Positions 46,431 to 57,985 of a DNA stretch of 64,000 bases are shown here, piece after piece. The position numbers and the translations under genes are program-made. Origin of the DNA: Cristatella mucedo (Eukaryota > Bryozoa > Phylactolaemata > Cristatellidae). The notes beneath the pieces are model-generated. The model did not search any database. It was not told where the DNA came from and saw nothing but the letters and a program-made list of their open reading frames with translations. Every line of letters begins with the position of its first letter. The first letter of the stretch is position 1. The DNA is taken from contig WPIO01000106.1 of the NCBI GenBank assembly GCA_009760855.2, positions 1,301,001 through 1,365,000 of the forward strand. Direction: 5' to 3'.

Positions 46431-49165
46431 CGGTATTTCCGTACAACATTCTCATCGTTAAATGACAACAGTGCTGATGCAGCAACAAGTGAAGTTGCAG
46501 AGTGGTTGAATCCGGACTGTCAGCATAACGCAGAAGACTCCGATATGGACAATCGTCTACAGCCTTTACACTTGCAGTGGGCAGTTGAAAACGGTGCTAA
46601 CGTCCTTTCTTGGCCGGTGTTGGTGCTTGACAGTTAGATAAGCTAGCAAAATTGGCACAGGGTGGCCGGTGTAGGGACGCATTGGAAATAATAATATGGC
46701 GTCAAAGCTGATTCAAGCTTCTATCGACCAACGTATGGTTTGAAAGAATTGTAAATTAGTTCATTGGCGGTATGAATGACTTTGAAGATGTGAGCTTGCT
46801 TGGGTTAGAATTTGTGTCGTTGGCTCGTCCTTGAAGAGATGGATTCCTCAGTCAAGAGCTCTAAATAAGGCTGAAGAAGTGATTGCTTGTATTTGTCTTG
46901 ACACTTTTCATGTCGTGTTTGTATCGTGGTACTCAAGAAGGCCGCAGAAAGAAAGAAATCTACCAAACTGATATAACTTGTTACTGGCAAGCCGATTTTG
47001 TCTTTTGTTTCCTGTTTTTAAAAACGAAGCACACGTTTTTTGGTTAGACTTGACTGTGAATGCCTCCTGCCGTTTTACCGTTAGTGCGAGCCCTAACAGG
47101 TAATATGGAACGGACTGCATGCTCGATGACACAAAACAAGAATAAAATAATCACTAGAAACGGTATTCTTGTACAACGGTCTCATCGTTGAATGACAGCA
47201 GTGCTGATGGAGCAAAAAGCCAAGTTGCAGGGTGGTGTAATCTGGAGTTGCAAGATAACTCAGAAATACCGGACATGGGCAGTCGTCTACAGCCTTTATA
47301 CTTGCAGTGGGCAGTTGGAAACGCTGCTAACGTCCTTTCTTTGCCAGTATTGGTCCTCAACAATTATATAAGCTAGCGAAATTGGAGCAGGGTGGCCAAT
47401 GTAGGAACGCTTTGGAAATATTAATTCAGCGTCGAAGCTGATTCAAGCATGTATCGCCCAACGTAACGTTTGAAGGAATTGTAATTTAGTTCATTGGCGG
47501 TATGCATAACATTGAAGATGTGAGCTAGCTTGGGTTAGAATTTCTGTCGTTGGCTCCTTCTTGAAGAGTTGGATTCCTCAGTCCAGAGCTCTAAATAAGG
47601 CTCAAGAAGTGATTGTTTGTATTTGTCTCGCAACTTTTCATGTCGTATTTGTATCGTAGTACTCAAGAAGGCCGCAGGAAGAAATGAATCTACCAAACTG
47701 ATATAATTTTTTACTGGCTAGCCGATTTTGTCTTTTGTTTGTTTTTGCAAACGAAGCACGTTTTTTTGTTAGACTTGAATGCGAATGCCTCCTGCCGTTT
47801 TACCGTTAGTGAGAGCCCTAACAGGTAATATGGAACGGACGGCATGCTGGATGACACAGTACATGAATAAAATTAATCACAAGGAACATTATTTCCGTGA
47901 AACGATCTCATCGATGAATGACAGCAGTGCTGATGCAGCAAAAAGTCATGTTGCAGAGTGGTTGAATCCGGACTGTCAGCATAACACAGAAGACCCCGAC
48001 ATGGACACTCGTCTAGAGCCTTTATACTTGCAGTGGGGAGGTAGAAACGCTGCTAACGTCCTTTCGTTTGCAGTTTTGGTGCTTAACAGTTGCATAAGCT
48101 AGCGAAATTTGCACAGGGCCGCCGGTGTAGTTACGCTTTGGAAACAATAATACAGCGTCGAGGATGATTCGAGGTTGTATCAACCAATGTAAGGTTTGAA
48201 AGAATTGAAAATTAGTTCATTGTCGGTATGCATAACAGCGATGATTTGAGCTTGCTTGGCTTAGATGATGTATCGTTGGATCCTTCTGAAAGAGATGGAT
48301 TCCTCGATTAAGAGCTCTGAATAAGGCTCAAGAAGTGATTGTTTTTCATTTTCTCGCAACTTTTCATGTCGTATTTTTTTCGGAGTACTTAAGAAGGCCA
48401 TAGAAGGAATAGAATCTACCAAACTGCTATTATAAGTTACTGGTAAGCCGATTTCGTCTTTTGTTTCTTGTTTTTGCAAACGAAGTACACATTTTGTGGT
48501 AAGACTTCAACGTGAATGCCTCCTGTCATTTTACTGCTAGTGAGAGCCCTAACGGGTGATATGGAACGGACTGCATGCTGGATCACACAGTACAAGAATA
48601 AAATAATCACTAGAAACGGTATTCCCGTACAACATTCTCATCGGTAAATGACAACAGTGCTAATGCAGCAAACAGTGAAGTTTCGGAGTGGTTGAATCCG
48701 GACTTCTAGCATAACGCAGAAGACCCCGACATGTACACTCGTCTACCGCCTTTATACTTGCAGTAGGGAGGTTGAAACGCCGCTAACGTCCTTTTTTTAC
48801 TGGTGTTGGTGCTCAACAGTTACATAGGCTAGCGAAATTGGCACGGGTGGCCGGTATAGGAACGCTTTCGAAATAATGTAACAGCGTCAAGGATTATTCA
48901 AGGTTGTATCAACCAACGTAAGGTTTGAAAGAATTGTAAATTAGTTCATTGTCGGTATGCATAACATTGAAGATGTGAGCTTGCTTGGGTTAGAATTTGT
49001 GTCATTGGATCCTTTTTGAAGAGATGGATTCCTCGGTCCAGAGCTCTAAATAAGGCTCTAGAAGTGATTGTTTTTCATTGTTTTGAATCTTTTCATGTCG
49101 TATTCATATCGTAGTAATCAAGAAGGCCGTAGAAAGAAATGAATGCACTAAACTACTATTAATAG
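46431..49165 (+). repeat. Tandem array of ALTGDMERTACWM units, period about 0.72 kb
   Basis: Four units start at about 46431 (partial), 47080, 47800 and 48525. Each whole unit has a pyrimidine-rich stretch ending near GTTAG/CTAG, GAGCCCTAACAGGT with GATATGGAACGGACTGCATGCT-type sequence, NDSSADAAK..VAEWLNPD, LQPLYLQW..NAANVL, then about 120 bp and a second block of the MHNIEDVSLLGLEFVSL type. The second block carries stops at the same relative points in several units (after the SL.PS stretch and after the EL stretch). Array growth and decay are both visible. No transcript end is recognised. Confidence 0.6.
47779..48102 (+). pseudogene. Longest open unit of the array
   Basis: A frame of 107 codons reads VRALTGNMERTACWMTQYMNKIN, then SSADAAKSHVAEWLNPD, then a hydrophobic end, NAANVLSFAVLVLN. 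The neighbouring units have the same frame with stops. The shared block after the motif is about 70 residues. Whether it is translated is not known; no start with good context precedes the motif. Confidence 0.35.
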
Positions 49166-51016
49166 TTACTGGCAAGCAATTTTACAGTTTAATCAAAAGA
49201 TTTCTGAATTTCATCAGCATATATTTATTGGCATTGGCAAGGCAATTGTGTCTCCCTTTTTTCGTTTACCTATGCGTTTCTTAGCCTGGTTAGTAGTCTC
49301 AACAGCTCAGTTCTTGTTCGCCTATCCTTGCAATTCAAACCGCTTCTTGTAGCCAGATCACCAACTATTTAGTTTTCGTCTTCTACGCCACAGAATGCGA
49401 AATACAGAAAACAAGAATGTACGCATTATTTGCTCAGTCACCAGAAGTAAACCAAGTATCAAGAAAACTTTCCACCCTTAAAATTTCAACAAAAGTTTCA
49501 AGTTAGCATCCTTTATTAATCACAAGGAGAATTTTTCGGTAGCTAGCTTTACGCACCTTTATTTCAGATTACTTCAGTGAAAGGTAGATAAGCTTTGCTT
49601 GGTAATTCCGCAGCAATCAGGATTAAAGCTGGTGATTCTATGACATGGGAAGTGGTGACATTCCAACGCAAAAGCCGTAAAGGCATGCGGGAAGGCGGTC
49701 TTTTTCTCAGATCAATTAAGCTCTCTACATTGTCTGCTTGATATTGCAACTAAGAATAAATGTTAAGTATTTTCAATTAAGCTATCATAATTATGTTGGT
49801 TACAAAATTCAACATGTAAAGAACAGTGTCACCGCCGAATTCTAATTTTGAGTGTTTTTTGTAATACACCACTGATTATTAGTACCCGTACAATGTAATA
49901 CCATTGTACGCTAGCGAATTTCAGGAAATGGGCTCGAAAACTGGTACCCTGTACGGCAATCCGCTTTCTTCTGTCTCAAGTCCGCCACAAATCAGCTGTG
50001 CGAAGCTCTAACTAGTTGGCAATATACAACTACACTATATTTTATCCGTTACACTTACAGCGCTCTGTGTCAAAAGTGCAACCAAATCACTTCAATTTCA
50101 CCCTCCATAGCACAGCAGCAAGGCTGTAGGTGGTCTTGGCATAACTTTTATTGCAATCCGTTTCCAGTTTATTACATGGTGACGGTTCAAAGCTCCAATT
50201 ATTATTCCACACTACATTCACTGTGCTGGCTCATACTTTCAACTTATCGTGGGTGTTCGATCTTGGTCAATTTCATGGCAATCAACTGTAATAGCTGGGT
50301 AGCACCCAATAAAAGTTCAAGCTTCACTGTGTAGCTAGCTGTCTGCCAATTTATTACGGACCATTATAGAAAACGACAAGTGGCTGGATTCTGGCTCAGC
50401 AGTCGTTGATTTTTCCCGAGCTACACTACCGTCTCAGATGAAATCGTAATACATGTCCAGGATCTCTCATAGAACATTGTCCCCACGTAGCTCAAATCAC
50501 AGGTTTCATCAGGAAGAACATGACTGCTATTGCAATGCCTGATCTAGCCCTGTGAAAATAAGAATACAGTGTGCTGAAGGTTTGACGGGCAGCTTACTTT
50601 AAGTACACCTCAAACGATGTATTCCCAGAATTTACCTAAAATAAACGAACGCAGCTCCACTACTTTGCATAATTTTCTCTCCTTAGATATTCAACCTCAT
50701 CAGGCTATCGTGGGCAACACAGAAAAGCTTGCAAATACCACGGTTTAAGACAATCCGATATTCAGTAGGTCCTTATAAAAATGAATCATTAAAGGGCACT
50801 ATGAAGCGAAACCATACAAAACTGCTGAACCAGAACCATCACCAGGAAGAAGTGCACTGGCTTGAGTTCATAGACTACTCGGTGCTACCTAACTCGAAAT
50901 GCAAACATACAGTGCAAGAATCTTGAAGAGACAAGTCTCACTGGTGTAAATCTCGAATACTTAAGCTAATAAAAAACAAGCCTCGTTTATCTATTTCTTA
51001 CTCTTCATTTGTAAAA
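49166..51016. other. Unassigned AT-rich sequence
   Basis: No gene recognised. 50045-50130 repeats 46190-46278. Short open frames at 49564-49749 (minus) and 50729-50926 (plus) lack support. Confidence 0.4.
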
Positions 51017-51370
51017 TACAAAGCACATGCTATATTGGGAGTCCTATCAGGAGTTATTGCAGGAGCAGCATACTGGCTTATGCCAGAACAGCAGAGATGA
51101 CAATCAAAGAACTAAAACCGAATTTAAAAGCTGGTGGAGCGAGCGACGAGTAAAGAAAGCTTAGGAATGCCATTATCGGGATTGAAAGATAATTGGCCTC
51201 CACTATTATCGAGGGAATTAGTGGAGACTATTTAGCGAACGTTTGGCTGGCTTAGTCTTCTTGAGAATTGCATCGAATAAAAATATTGATTCTGACTTGG
51301 AATGTTGGACTAACATAAGAAATGCGAGGAATTATAAGCAATGTGGTTATTTAAAAGTCCTAGTACCGGC
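51017..51370 (+). pseudogene. Distant ALTGDMERTACWM family copy
   Basis: Read across frames it keeps the family's order: KAHAILGVLSGVIAGAAYWLM in place of KAELLLRALTGDMERTACWM, then EFKSWWSERR in place of KRLVSKWWTGED. LFSERLAGLVFLRIASN then stands in place of YFSDIPLEQLLRLAKVA, and CWTNIRNARNYKQCGYLK in place of AWSIFRGYMRMREYVKS. Several stops and frameshifts are present. The match is by eye over four separate blocks in order, which makes chance unlikely. Confidence 0.5.
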
Positions 51371-51512
51371 TTGCTCAGCGACGGGTGTATCTCTACTGGC
51401 AGCCTAAGATTCAGATAAGATAGCATCGCCAAGGATCAAGCGTCCTTGACGACATTCTTAACCATTCCTTCGAGCTTCGATTACAGGCTAGTTTGTATTG
51501 ATCGTTTAACAC

Positions 51513-51806
51513 TCACAGCTCGTGCGATGAGCTGGCCACTACCTTGTCAAAACCAATGAACGTCTCGGTGATAACTTTGATTAGCAAGCTTTGTTTTGCA
51601 AACATTTTTCTTGAAGTAAACCTTTTTTTCAAATGATGAGCTTGCAGACACGCCAATATTGGCTCATAGCTCACTCTTCTTGTCACTCGACATAATAGCC
51701 AAATTAAAAAATTTTTATCCGACAAGATTCTGGGTTCTGGTAGTTCTGAAGATGAAACGACAATTTCATAAGTTTCAAGACAACTGAACCATCGTTCTGG
51801 CTCCAA
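51513..51806 (-). other. Minus-strand open frame, unknown
   Basis: A frame of 97 codons with its own ATG reads MEPERWFSCLETYEIVV, then IWLLCRVTRRVSYEP. It is unrecognised. It lies between two decayed family copies on the other strand and could be chance. Confidence 0.2.
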
Positions 51807-51929
51807 AGTCTACACAAGCCGCGACCAAGAGAGTCTAGATGCAGTCCCAGCTTTAGACTGTTGAAATTCTACCGGCGAAATCCTACTGAGGAGTTTCACA
51901 GCTGGAAACTTACGTAGCCGAACCACAAA

Positions 51930-52050
51930 GAGGTAAAGCTCACCTACTGTTGAGAGCATTTACTGAAGGAATGGAGTGTACTTCCTGCTGGCTAAGTGTT
52001 CGAGAGGATAAAAAATCGACCAACGTAAATTGTGTCGCAACTGAGCCATA
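51930..52050 (+). pseudogene. Fragment of ALTGDMERTACWM family
   Basis: The frame reads KAHLLLRAFTEGMECTSCWL and ends at a stop 18 codons later. It is the same motif with five or six changes. Only this block is present. Confidence 0.5.
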
Positions 52051-52221
52051 GGCAAATTACAGCAAAGCTTGCCTTCAAGTTATAGCCTGTATGCCTGCAT
52101 GTAATTCTTACAGCCAACGCTCGTTTTGCTGAGTGATGGGATCATTACTCGTGGAATCCTGGACTGCCAAATAATTTCATTGATGACTTTCTCAACCCTT
52201 TCTTCTTGCTCCGGGATAAAT

Positions 52222-52222
52222 G

Positions 52223-52293
<71 letters not shown>

Positions 52294-52304
52294 ATATATA
52301 TGTG

Positions 52305-52359
<55 letters not shown>

Positions 52360-52386
52360 GTGTGTGTATATATATATAAATATAAT
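52222..52386. repeat. (AT)n/(GT)n microsatellite
   Basis: Long AT tract with GT interruptions. It abuts the SINE tail at 52387. Confidence 0.97.
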
Positions 52387-52515
52387 GTGTATAGCGCCCC
52401 AAGATAACTTAATCTCTACTCAGGCACTTCACATATGCCTCAGGGGTCAAGCCCACGATCTCGGCCAGACCGTGGTCGGGGCGAGCGCCTTAACCGATGG
52501 AAACCAAGCCTTAGC
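52387..52515 (-). mobile_element. SINE type 2 with LINE-A-like tail
   Basis: On the minus strand a tRNA-like head (CGGTTAAGGCGCTCG and a weak B box GGGCTTGACCCC) is joined to a tail ATATGTGAAGTGCCTGAGTA..AGATTAAGTTATCTTGGGGCGCTATACA. The tail parallels the LINE-A end AATGTAAAGCGCCTAGA..AGATT..GTTCTCTGAGGGCGCTTTATCA. The same head and tail pair lies at 54690-54815. Confidence 0.7.
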
Positions 52516-54689
52516 CCAGATACACCTTTTGACAATTTAAACCAGTTCAAGCGACTTACGAGCAAGCCCATTCGACAAAAATGAACACAAAAAAGATGCA
52601 CTGCATTTAAAAGGAAATAATATCCTTTAGCAGCAAACAAGTTGTCTTGACAACCTGATCTCATGACTCATTCTCACGACAACATGAGCCGAGGTTTTAA
52701 CAAAATACGAAAAGTTTTTCTGCCATGATATATAAACCACTACTTAAGAGCACTGGGACTGGTCAGGCTTTGTGAAACATAATAGGTCTCTCATATTGCC
52801 TGAAAATGCATTTGAACTTATGAGAATGAATGCTCAATATCGTCTCTTTGTGACTCTAGCTTGCATCTAAAGCCTTTTATCAGTGTATTCCGACTATGAC
52901 TCGGTACGTTTAATGATTATCTTTTATTACAGGAAGTTTCAATTTATTTCTCGTCCTTGATAGTGTGCTTTCCTGATCCCTTAGGCATAAATAAACAGAA
53001 ACAAGCCACCGTTCCTTAAAACTTTCCTATGCATGTAAGTGATATCTTCGAGATGCTTGATATCATGTGAAAAAACCTATCCAACCGAAGTAAAAATGAA
53101 TGAACTACTGCAGAGCAGATAGATAGAGCTGAACTCACACTTAAAATTTCACGGTGATCCGTTAAGTATGGACTGAGTTATGAAATTTACAAGACAAGCA
53201 GCTACACTGTAAATGAAGCTACGTGAGTCACATGCACTCTCTTCAAACTGCTGCACGTACCTCGATAAATCAAGTCCGACAAATTAGGAGACGAGTGGCA
53301 CATCATGCACAAATCGGTAAGTTAATTTGTTATCGGTATATGTTGCTTTTGGCTAAAATCCGGGTTGGACTCGTTTGAATTTCCATATTTTATTTTAATT
53401 GTATATCAAAGACAGCCAAACCTCCGATTCCATTTCCAACATGTCTGTCTTTTGAAGGTTACAGTAAGCAAATATTCCATTATTGGACCCATTTTCTCAG
53501 TATTTCCTCAACATTCACCATTAAAAAGAGCTCTCAGACAAGAGAGGCAATTGGTACTTATAGTTGCATGTTGTAAATCACAGGAAATTGGTACTTATAG
53601 TTTCATGTTGTAAATCACAGACTTGTTTCTTTTAGAGCTCAGATCAGATTTTCTTATAAATATTGTCAACTAATTTCTGCGGCTGCATGTTTTTGAAAGG
53701 CGATACTCGTGAAAGGAACGTGATAGCCACATGGAACTCTTCCAGGAAATCATGACTGGGTCCATTTCGTCAACCTTCACTGCTTTTGAAATTGAAACAC
53801 TTGAGTTTTAGATTTCTTCGACGAACAGCAAAAAAATAGTTTCGGTGTAGCCAGCTTAAAACTCATGTAACAGACCCCAGAAAATTAAAATTCGGATAGG
53901 AAATAATTGTTTACTCATTCACAATTTGATCTTACAGGTCTAGATTAACTATGACACACTGCACCCTCGAAGGGAATATAGATTGCCGTCCAACAGATCA
54001 CAAAGCTGCTGTCAAACGGAACATTAAAGGGGCATCAAAATGCCATAAACCATAGCTACGTTTTGACTCTTAGTGAGATCATCCAAGCCCATTGGCAGTA
54101 GTAAAATTACCGTGGTGACATGGCTGGATCCGTCATTTGTCCGTAAATGCTGTCATGAAACAGCACCTGAAATCGTGCTTGGCAACCGCTTGGCTTACTT
54201 CGGCTAGCCCTTCTATGCTGTGTGTTGTAATAATAGAACTCCTAATTATTGCAAAAATACACCCCATTTAGGGTTCGTGATTTACTACTGTGAAGTAAAA
54301 GCTGTACCCCTTCAACTAGAGGTACAAATGAGCCTTCATATCAGTAGTATATATAGTAGTAGTATATATATAGTAGTTTATATAGTAGTATATATATCAT
54401 AGCTGTAGCACTGCATTTCAAAAACTCTTCTGAATTATATGCCTCGCTCAGTCAATAAGTTTGGTTACATTTTATATTCAGTATTTCTTAATCGGCTAAC
54501 AAAATATTTCCAGGTCGTTTACTTACCGTATGATAAGTGACTTGTCTGGCGTTGAGAAAACAGGTTTGCTTCACCATAATCCACAATGTATAGAGTCTCA
54601 CGTAGGAGTTTTCAAAAAAAGAGTGGCTCGATCGATGAATTCTCCTCTTTCTGAAAGTATGGAATAAAAAATATTTTTATAATTCATTT
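52516..54689. other. Unassigned AT-rich sequence
   Basis: No gene recognised. It contains a 37-38 bp direct duplication at about 53549-53622 (AATTGGTACTTATAGTT unit) and a TAGTAGTATATA-type microsatellite at about 54350-54400. Confidence 0.4.
53549..53622. repeat. 37-bp direct duplication
   Basis: Two adjacent copies beginning AATTGGTACTTATAGTT and ending GTTGTAAATCACAG, with one internal difference. Confidence 0.85.
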
Positions 54690-54815
54690 GTATAGCGCCC
54701 CAAGAGAACCTAATCTTTATTCAGGTGCTTCACATATGCCTCTGGGCTCGAGCCCACGACCTCAGCCAGACCATGATAGGAGCGAGCACCTTAACCGCTA
54801 GACAAAACCGAATAG
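54690..54815 (-). mobile_element. SINE type 2 with LINE-A-like tail
   Basis: The clearest SINE. The minus strand reads TGTCTAGCGGTTAAGG (A-box region) and GTGGGCTCGAGCCC (B-box region). The tail is ATATGTGAAGCACCTGAATA, then AGATTAGGTTCTC, then TTGGGGCGCTATACAAATG and an A/T-rich end. Confidence 0.75.
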
Positions 54816-55421
54816 CCTCAGCATTTAAAACTATTAAGGTCTCTATACTACCAGCCTGCTCGTTGTGCATGCACGAGCAGGACTATGCTTGACATTTATA
54901 CGGTCGCAAATGGTTTGTTACGTCTTCAATACTTGTACCACTTCCCTTATTCTTAATAGTAAGTGCGACATTAATTTGACCATATTGTTCTTTCAATTTT
55001 GTCTTCGAAGCGAATAATGTAAAGACATAGTGCAGCAGTCATGACGAAACAATAATTCAGGCTTCCGTCAACGTTACAATCAAGAGGTTCACGAAATCAA
55101 TACTATCGACAACTGATAGCAGAGATGAATGATTTATTACGTCGAAACGTGATAGGTCCAGCACATTAGTCGACCGTAGGAGCTAGCCTAGTCAGGCTCA
55201 CCTCAAGTGAGTGAGCATCGGGAGGACCCAATCATACAGGCTTCCCCACCGAAAATATGGCACCAGTACACATCCAGGCTCACCCTTAAACTGCTGCAAG
55301 TCACTGCATTGCTTTGAAATGTCTTTTGGAGCCTACATGTGACTATTTTCCGTTGTATAAGGTCCTCTTCACCGATGTATAGGCACCTCAAATGTTTAAA
55401 TTAGGTCACTATCACTATTTT
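54816..55421. other. Unassigned sequence
   Basis: Nothing recognised. Confidence 0.35.
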
Positions 55422-55680
55422 CTACATCAGGGATGGTAACGATAGAAACCGTCTCTTCCTCGATCCTATCACAGGCTTGAAATTTGGTGAAAACTCCGTT
55501 GTCATCATTGTCGGTTTCACTCTTTTCATACACTGCATCCTTTTTAGTGCCGTCTGTTGATTACATTTGAAATGCCACACTTCTTCAAACTTCTTGATAA
55601 TCAAGCCTATTGAACACATTTCGGTGACCAATTGATTTTTTTGAGTTGCATTCAAAGTAGGTATGTCATTTTTCCCAATA
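55422..55680 (-). CDS. Possible terminal exon of an unknown gene
   Basis: On the minus strand a pyrimidine-rich tract ending TTTTTGCTTTAG (just right of 55680) precedes an open stretch: NATQKNQLVTEMCSIGLII, then FEEVWHFKCNQQTALKRMQ, then SPNFKPVIGSRKRRF, and a stop at 55422. It is not made of any repeat seen elsewhere here. No domain is recognised, and the rest of the gene would lie to the right, where I see no matching exon. Confidence 0.25.
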
Positions 55681-56549
55681 CTAAAGCAAAAAGGTTTTCT
55701 TCATGTAGAAGTCTACTCTCCATTACCTTACCCAAATTTGATGAGAAAAGGGGCCTCATACACGGTAAAACAAGGTATCTAATTTAATCTCGATTTGTCT
55801 GAAGAATCGCCTCTTTGACTTCACACTAATGAAAGCTACTTGTAAAGATTTACAATCTTTTAGGAAATAGAAAAGCTCTTTGAAGATGATGATCCTTATT
55901 CAATGTTGTTGTGCTTGTATAGATATTATGTTAGGTCTTATATATATTATATCTTACTAACTTGCTTTTGTGTAGCACATCAGCGCTTGACTGCACACTA
56001 AACCTCGGATCTGCAAATTACACCACCTGGCATTCATAAGCCAGACCGGAAATAAACGTGTTTAATGCAAGCACGAGTCTTAAGCCATTTTAGAGGCACC
56101 TTTTGCAAAGACTGCAGGTGCCCTCCACCCACAGACATAACAAATTTGCATTTATGTGACTACTTTACGAGTAATAGAATTGATTCCAAAACAGAGGAAA
56201 ATGTACAATGTGTCTTCCTCTCCAGCTGTGTTACAAGTAAAAGTAAATGTTCAGTCATTTTTATACTTGGGTTTACTTGAAACTTACGTATGCATATTAG
56301 TATAATTTCTATAAATGCAATGGGGGCAAAAGGTGGTGAACTTTACGTTCTCACTTTCAATATTTAGCTGCCGTTAGTTGATGCGACTAAGTATGCACAT
56401 AGGCATTTGTGAACAAATTAAATCAAAGCCTAACTGTAGTAAACTGGAATCAACTGTAATACCACGAGAGTGCAAAAAGTTTCCACTTGATGATGCCATG
56501 CCTCTGCCTTTGTTTTCTCGAACCAATGACCCCCAGTAGTGAGTCGCAA
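55681..56549. other. Unassigned sequence
   Basis: A short open frame at 56065-56280 contains several Cys residues but has no other support. Confidence 0.35.
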
Positions 56550-56813
56550 ATGCTGCAGATTCTACAGCTCTTACTGCTGAGTTGCATACCACTTGCCGGT
56601 TGTCACACGTATTACCCTTGGGAGAAATTGTCCTGGATGCAAACTCACCTCTTATGTGTGTGTGAACGCTACAGCGTCATCAGCTCGATCAACTACCAAA
56701 ACTGCACGGCTTTCCCTACACCAGGGCTGCGACCTAGACCGCCCCCTATTCCTCATATATACAGCCCCCAACCTTCAGAAACAACGAAATTGTGTTCTAA
56801 TTCCACTGGATAA
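56550..56813 (+). CDS. Possible small secreted protein
   Basis: An ATG-started frame of 87 codons begins MLQILQLLLLSCIPLAGC, which has the shape of a signal peptide with a small residue before the likely cut. After it come six cysteines, two N-glycosylation-type sites (NCT and NST) and a proline-rich stretch, GLRPRPPPIPHIY. A second frame overlaps it in another register. No family is recognised and no promoter or poly(A) signal is obvious. It could be a signal-peptide exon of a longer gene. Confidence 0.3.
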   Translation: MLQILQLLLLSCIPLAGCHTYYPWEKLSWMQTHLLCVCERYSVISSINYQNCTAFPTPGLRPRPPPIPHIYSPQPSETTKLCSNSTG

Positions 56814-57070
56814 GCAGCTGCCGAGTGCGAGTGAAATAAGCACTACGATTTTGAACTATATTTTTTATCAGTTTTAGGCCTCACCTCCCACATTAATTTC
56901 TTGTAGGTCTCACCCCTACATACAAAAAAGCGCACATCATGCCCCTTAGGTCCAAATCCTGGATCAGCCACTGAATGTTTGCATACAATCCAGGTACGAG
57001 AATACTGATGTATTGAATAGGACTTGATCCTTCAGTTGGTTTAGTGTTTGCCTACATGCCTATCGTGGTT
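56814..57070. other. Unassigned sequence
   Basis: Nothing recognised. Confidence 0.35.
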
Positions 57071-57530
57071 AAATAATAATGATAATAATAATACTACTAT
57101 GATATTGCCCCTCAAAAAACACGATCTATTACATTTCACTTTAAGTTTGCTGCAAAGGAACCACAGTCGAATGGTTAGTGGTAGCACGCTCAATGACAAC
57201 AAGCATAACTCGGTTTAAGGTGACATGCACAGGGTCAGCATACCAATATCGTTAGTGGCAGCATGCACAGTGAAGCATGCATATAGGACGAATCACATGG
57301 ACCTACTTAATGCTGTGATAAATACATGCGACTTTTGTTTTTCAATTTGGTCAAGTCAGGGGGTATCACTCGTGACACAAGTCGGAAATCAGTTCAAGGC
57401 TTTGGGAGCTTACGAACTAAAGGCACCGTCTCCAAAGGATTTGAGGTTCGTACTAGGTATACGTAAACGATTAGATTCCGAAAAGTAAGTGGTAAGATGC
57501 TTGGCCTGGTGGAATAAAAAAAACTGAATA
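57071..57530 (-). mobile_element. LINE-A 3' end
   Basis: Starts at the AAT-repeat tail (57075-57110) and reads on the minus strand through the 3' UTR (GTGACATGCACAGGGTCAGCAT on the plus strand) to the SPKDL..VLGI region. Truncated near 57530. Confidence 0.75.
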
Positions 57531-57699
57531 ATGCATTTGCAACGCATCTATTTATGACAGCATTTACTGGGTACCTGTGATAAGATTCCGAAAAGCGAAA
57601 GTTCGATACTTGGCGTGATGGAATAACAAAAATGAGAATAATGCAATTGCATAGCATCCTCGGAGAACTTAATCTATTTCAAGGCTCTATACATATCAT
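57531..57699. mobile_element. Scrambled LINE-A tail pieces
   Basis: Short pieces in both orientations: CTATTTATGACAGCATTTA (plus) near 57548, GATTCCGAAAAGCG (minus) near 57585 and CATCCTCGGAGAACTTAATCT (minus) near 57655. Confidence 0.5.
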
Positions 57700-57985
57700 G
57701 TGGAGGAAAGATGAATTAAAAACACACTTACTTATGACAGCATTTAGTGGGTTCCTGTGATTTGTCCATTGTGTGCTTATGGGTGATGACACTTGCATAC
57801 TGCCACTAACCCCACTTTCATGCTGACACAGTGCATGTCACCCCTAACCATATTATTCTTGTTGCTTATCAAGCTTGGTTCCCATTCACCATTCGGCCGT
57901 GTTTACTTTGCAGCAAATGTAAAGCACCTAGAAAGAGACTGAGTTCTCTGAGGGCGCTTTATCAAGTGTATTATTATTTTTATTA
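57700..57985 (+). mobile_element. LINE-A 3' end
   Basis: Plus-strand 3' UTR from GACAGCATTTAGTGGGTTCC to GAGGGCGCTTTATCAAGTGTA and ATT repeats. Its ATT tail faces the next antisense LINE-A, so two 3' ends meet tail to tail near 57990. Confidence 0.75.
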
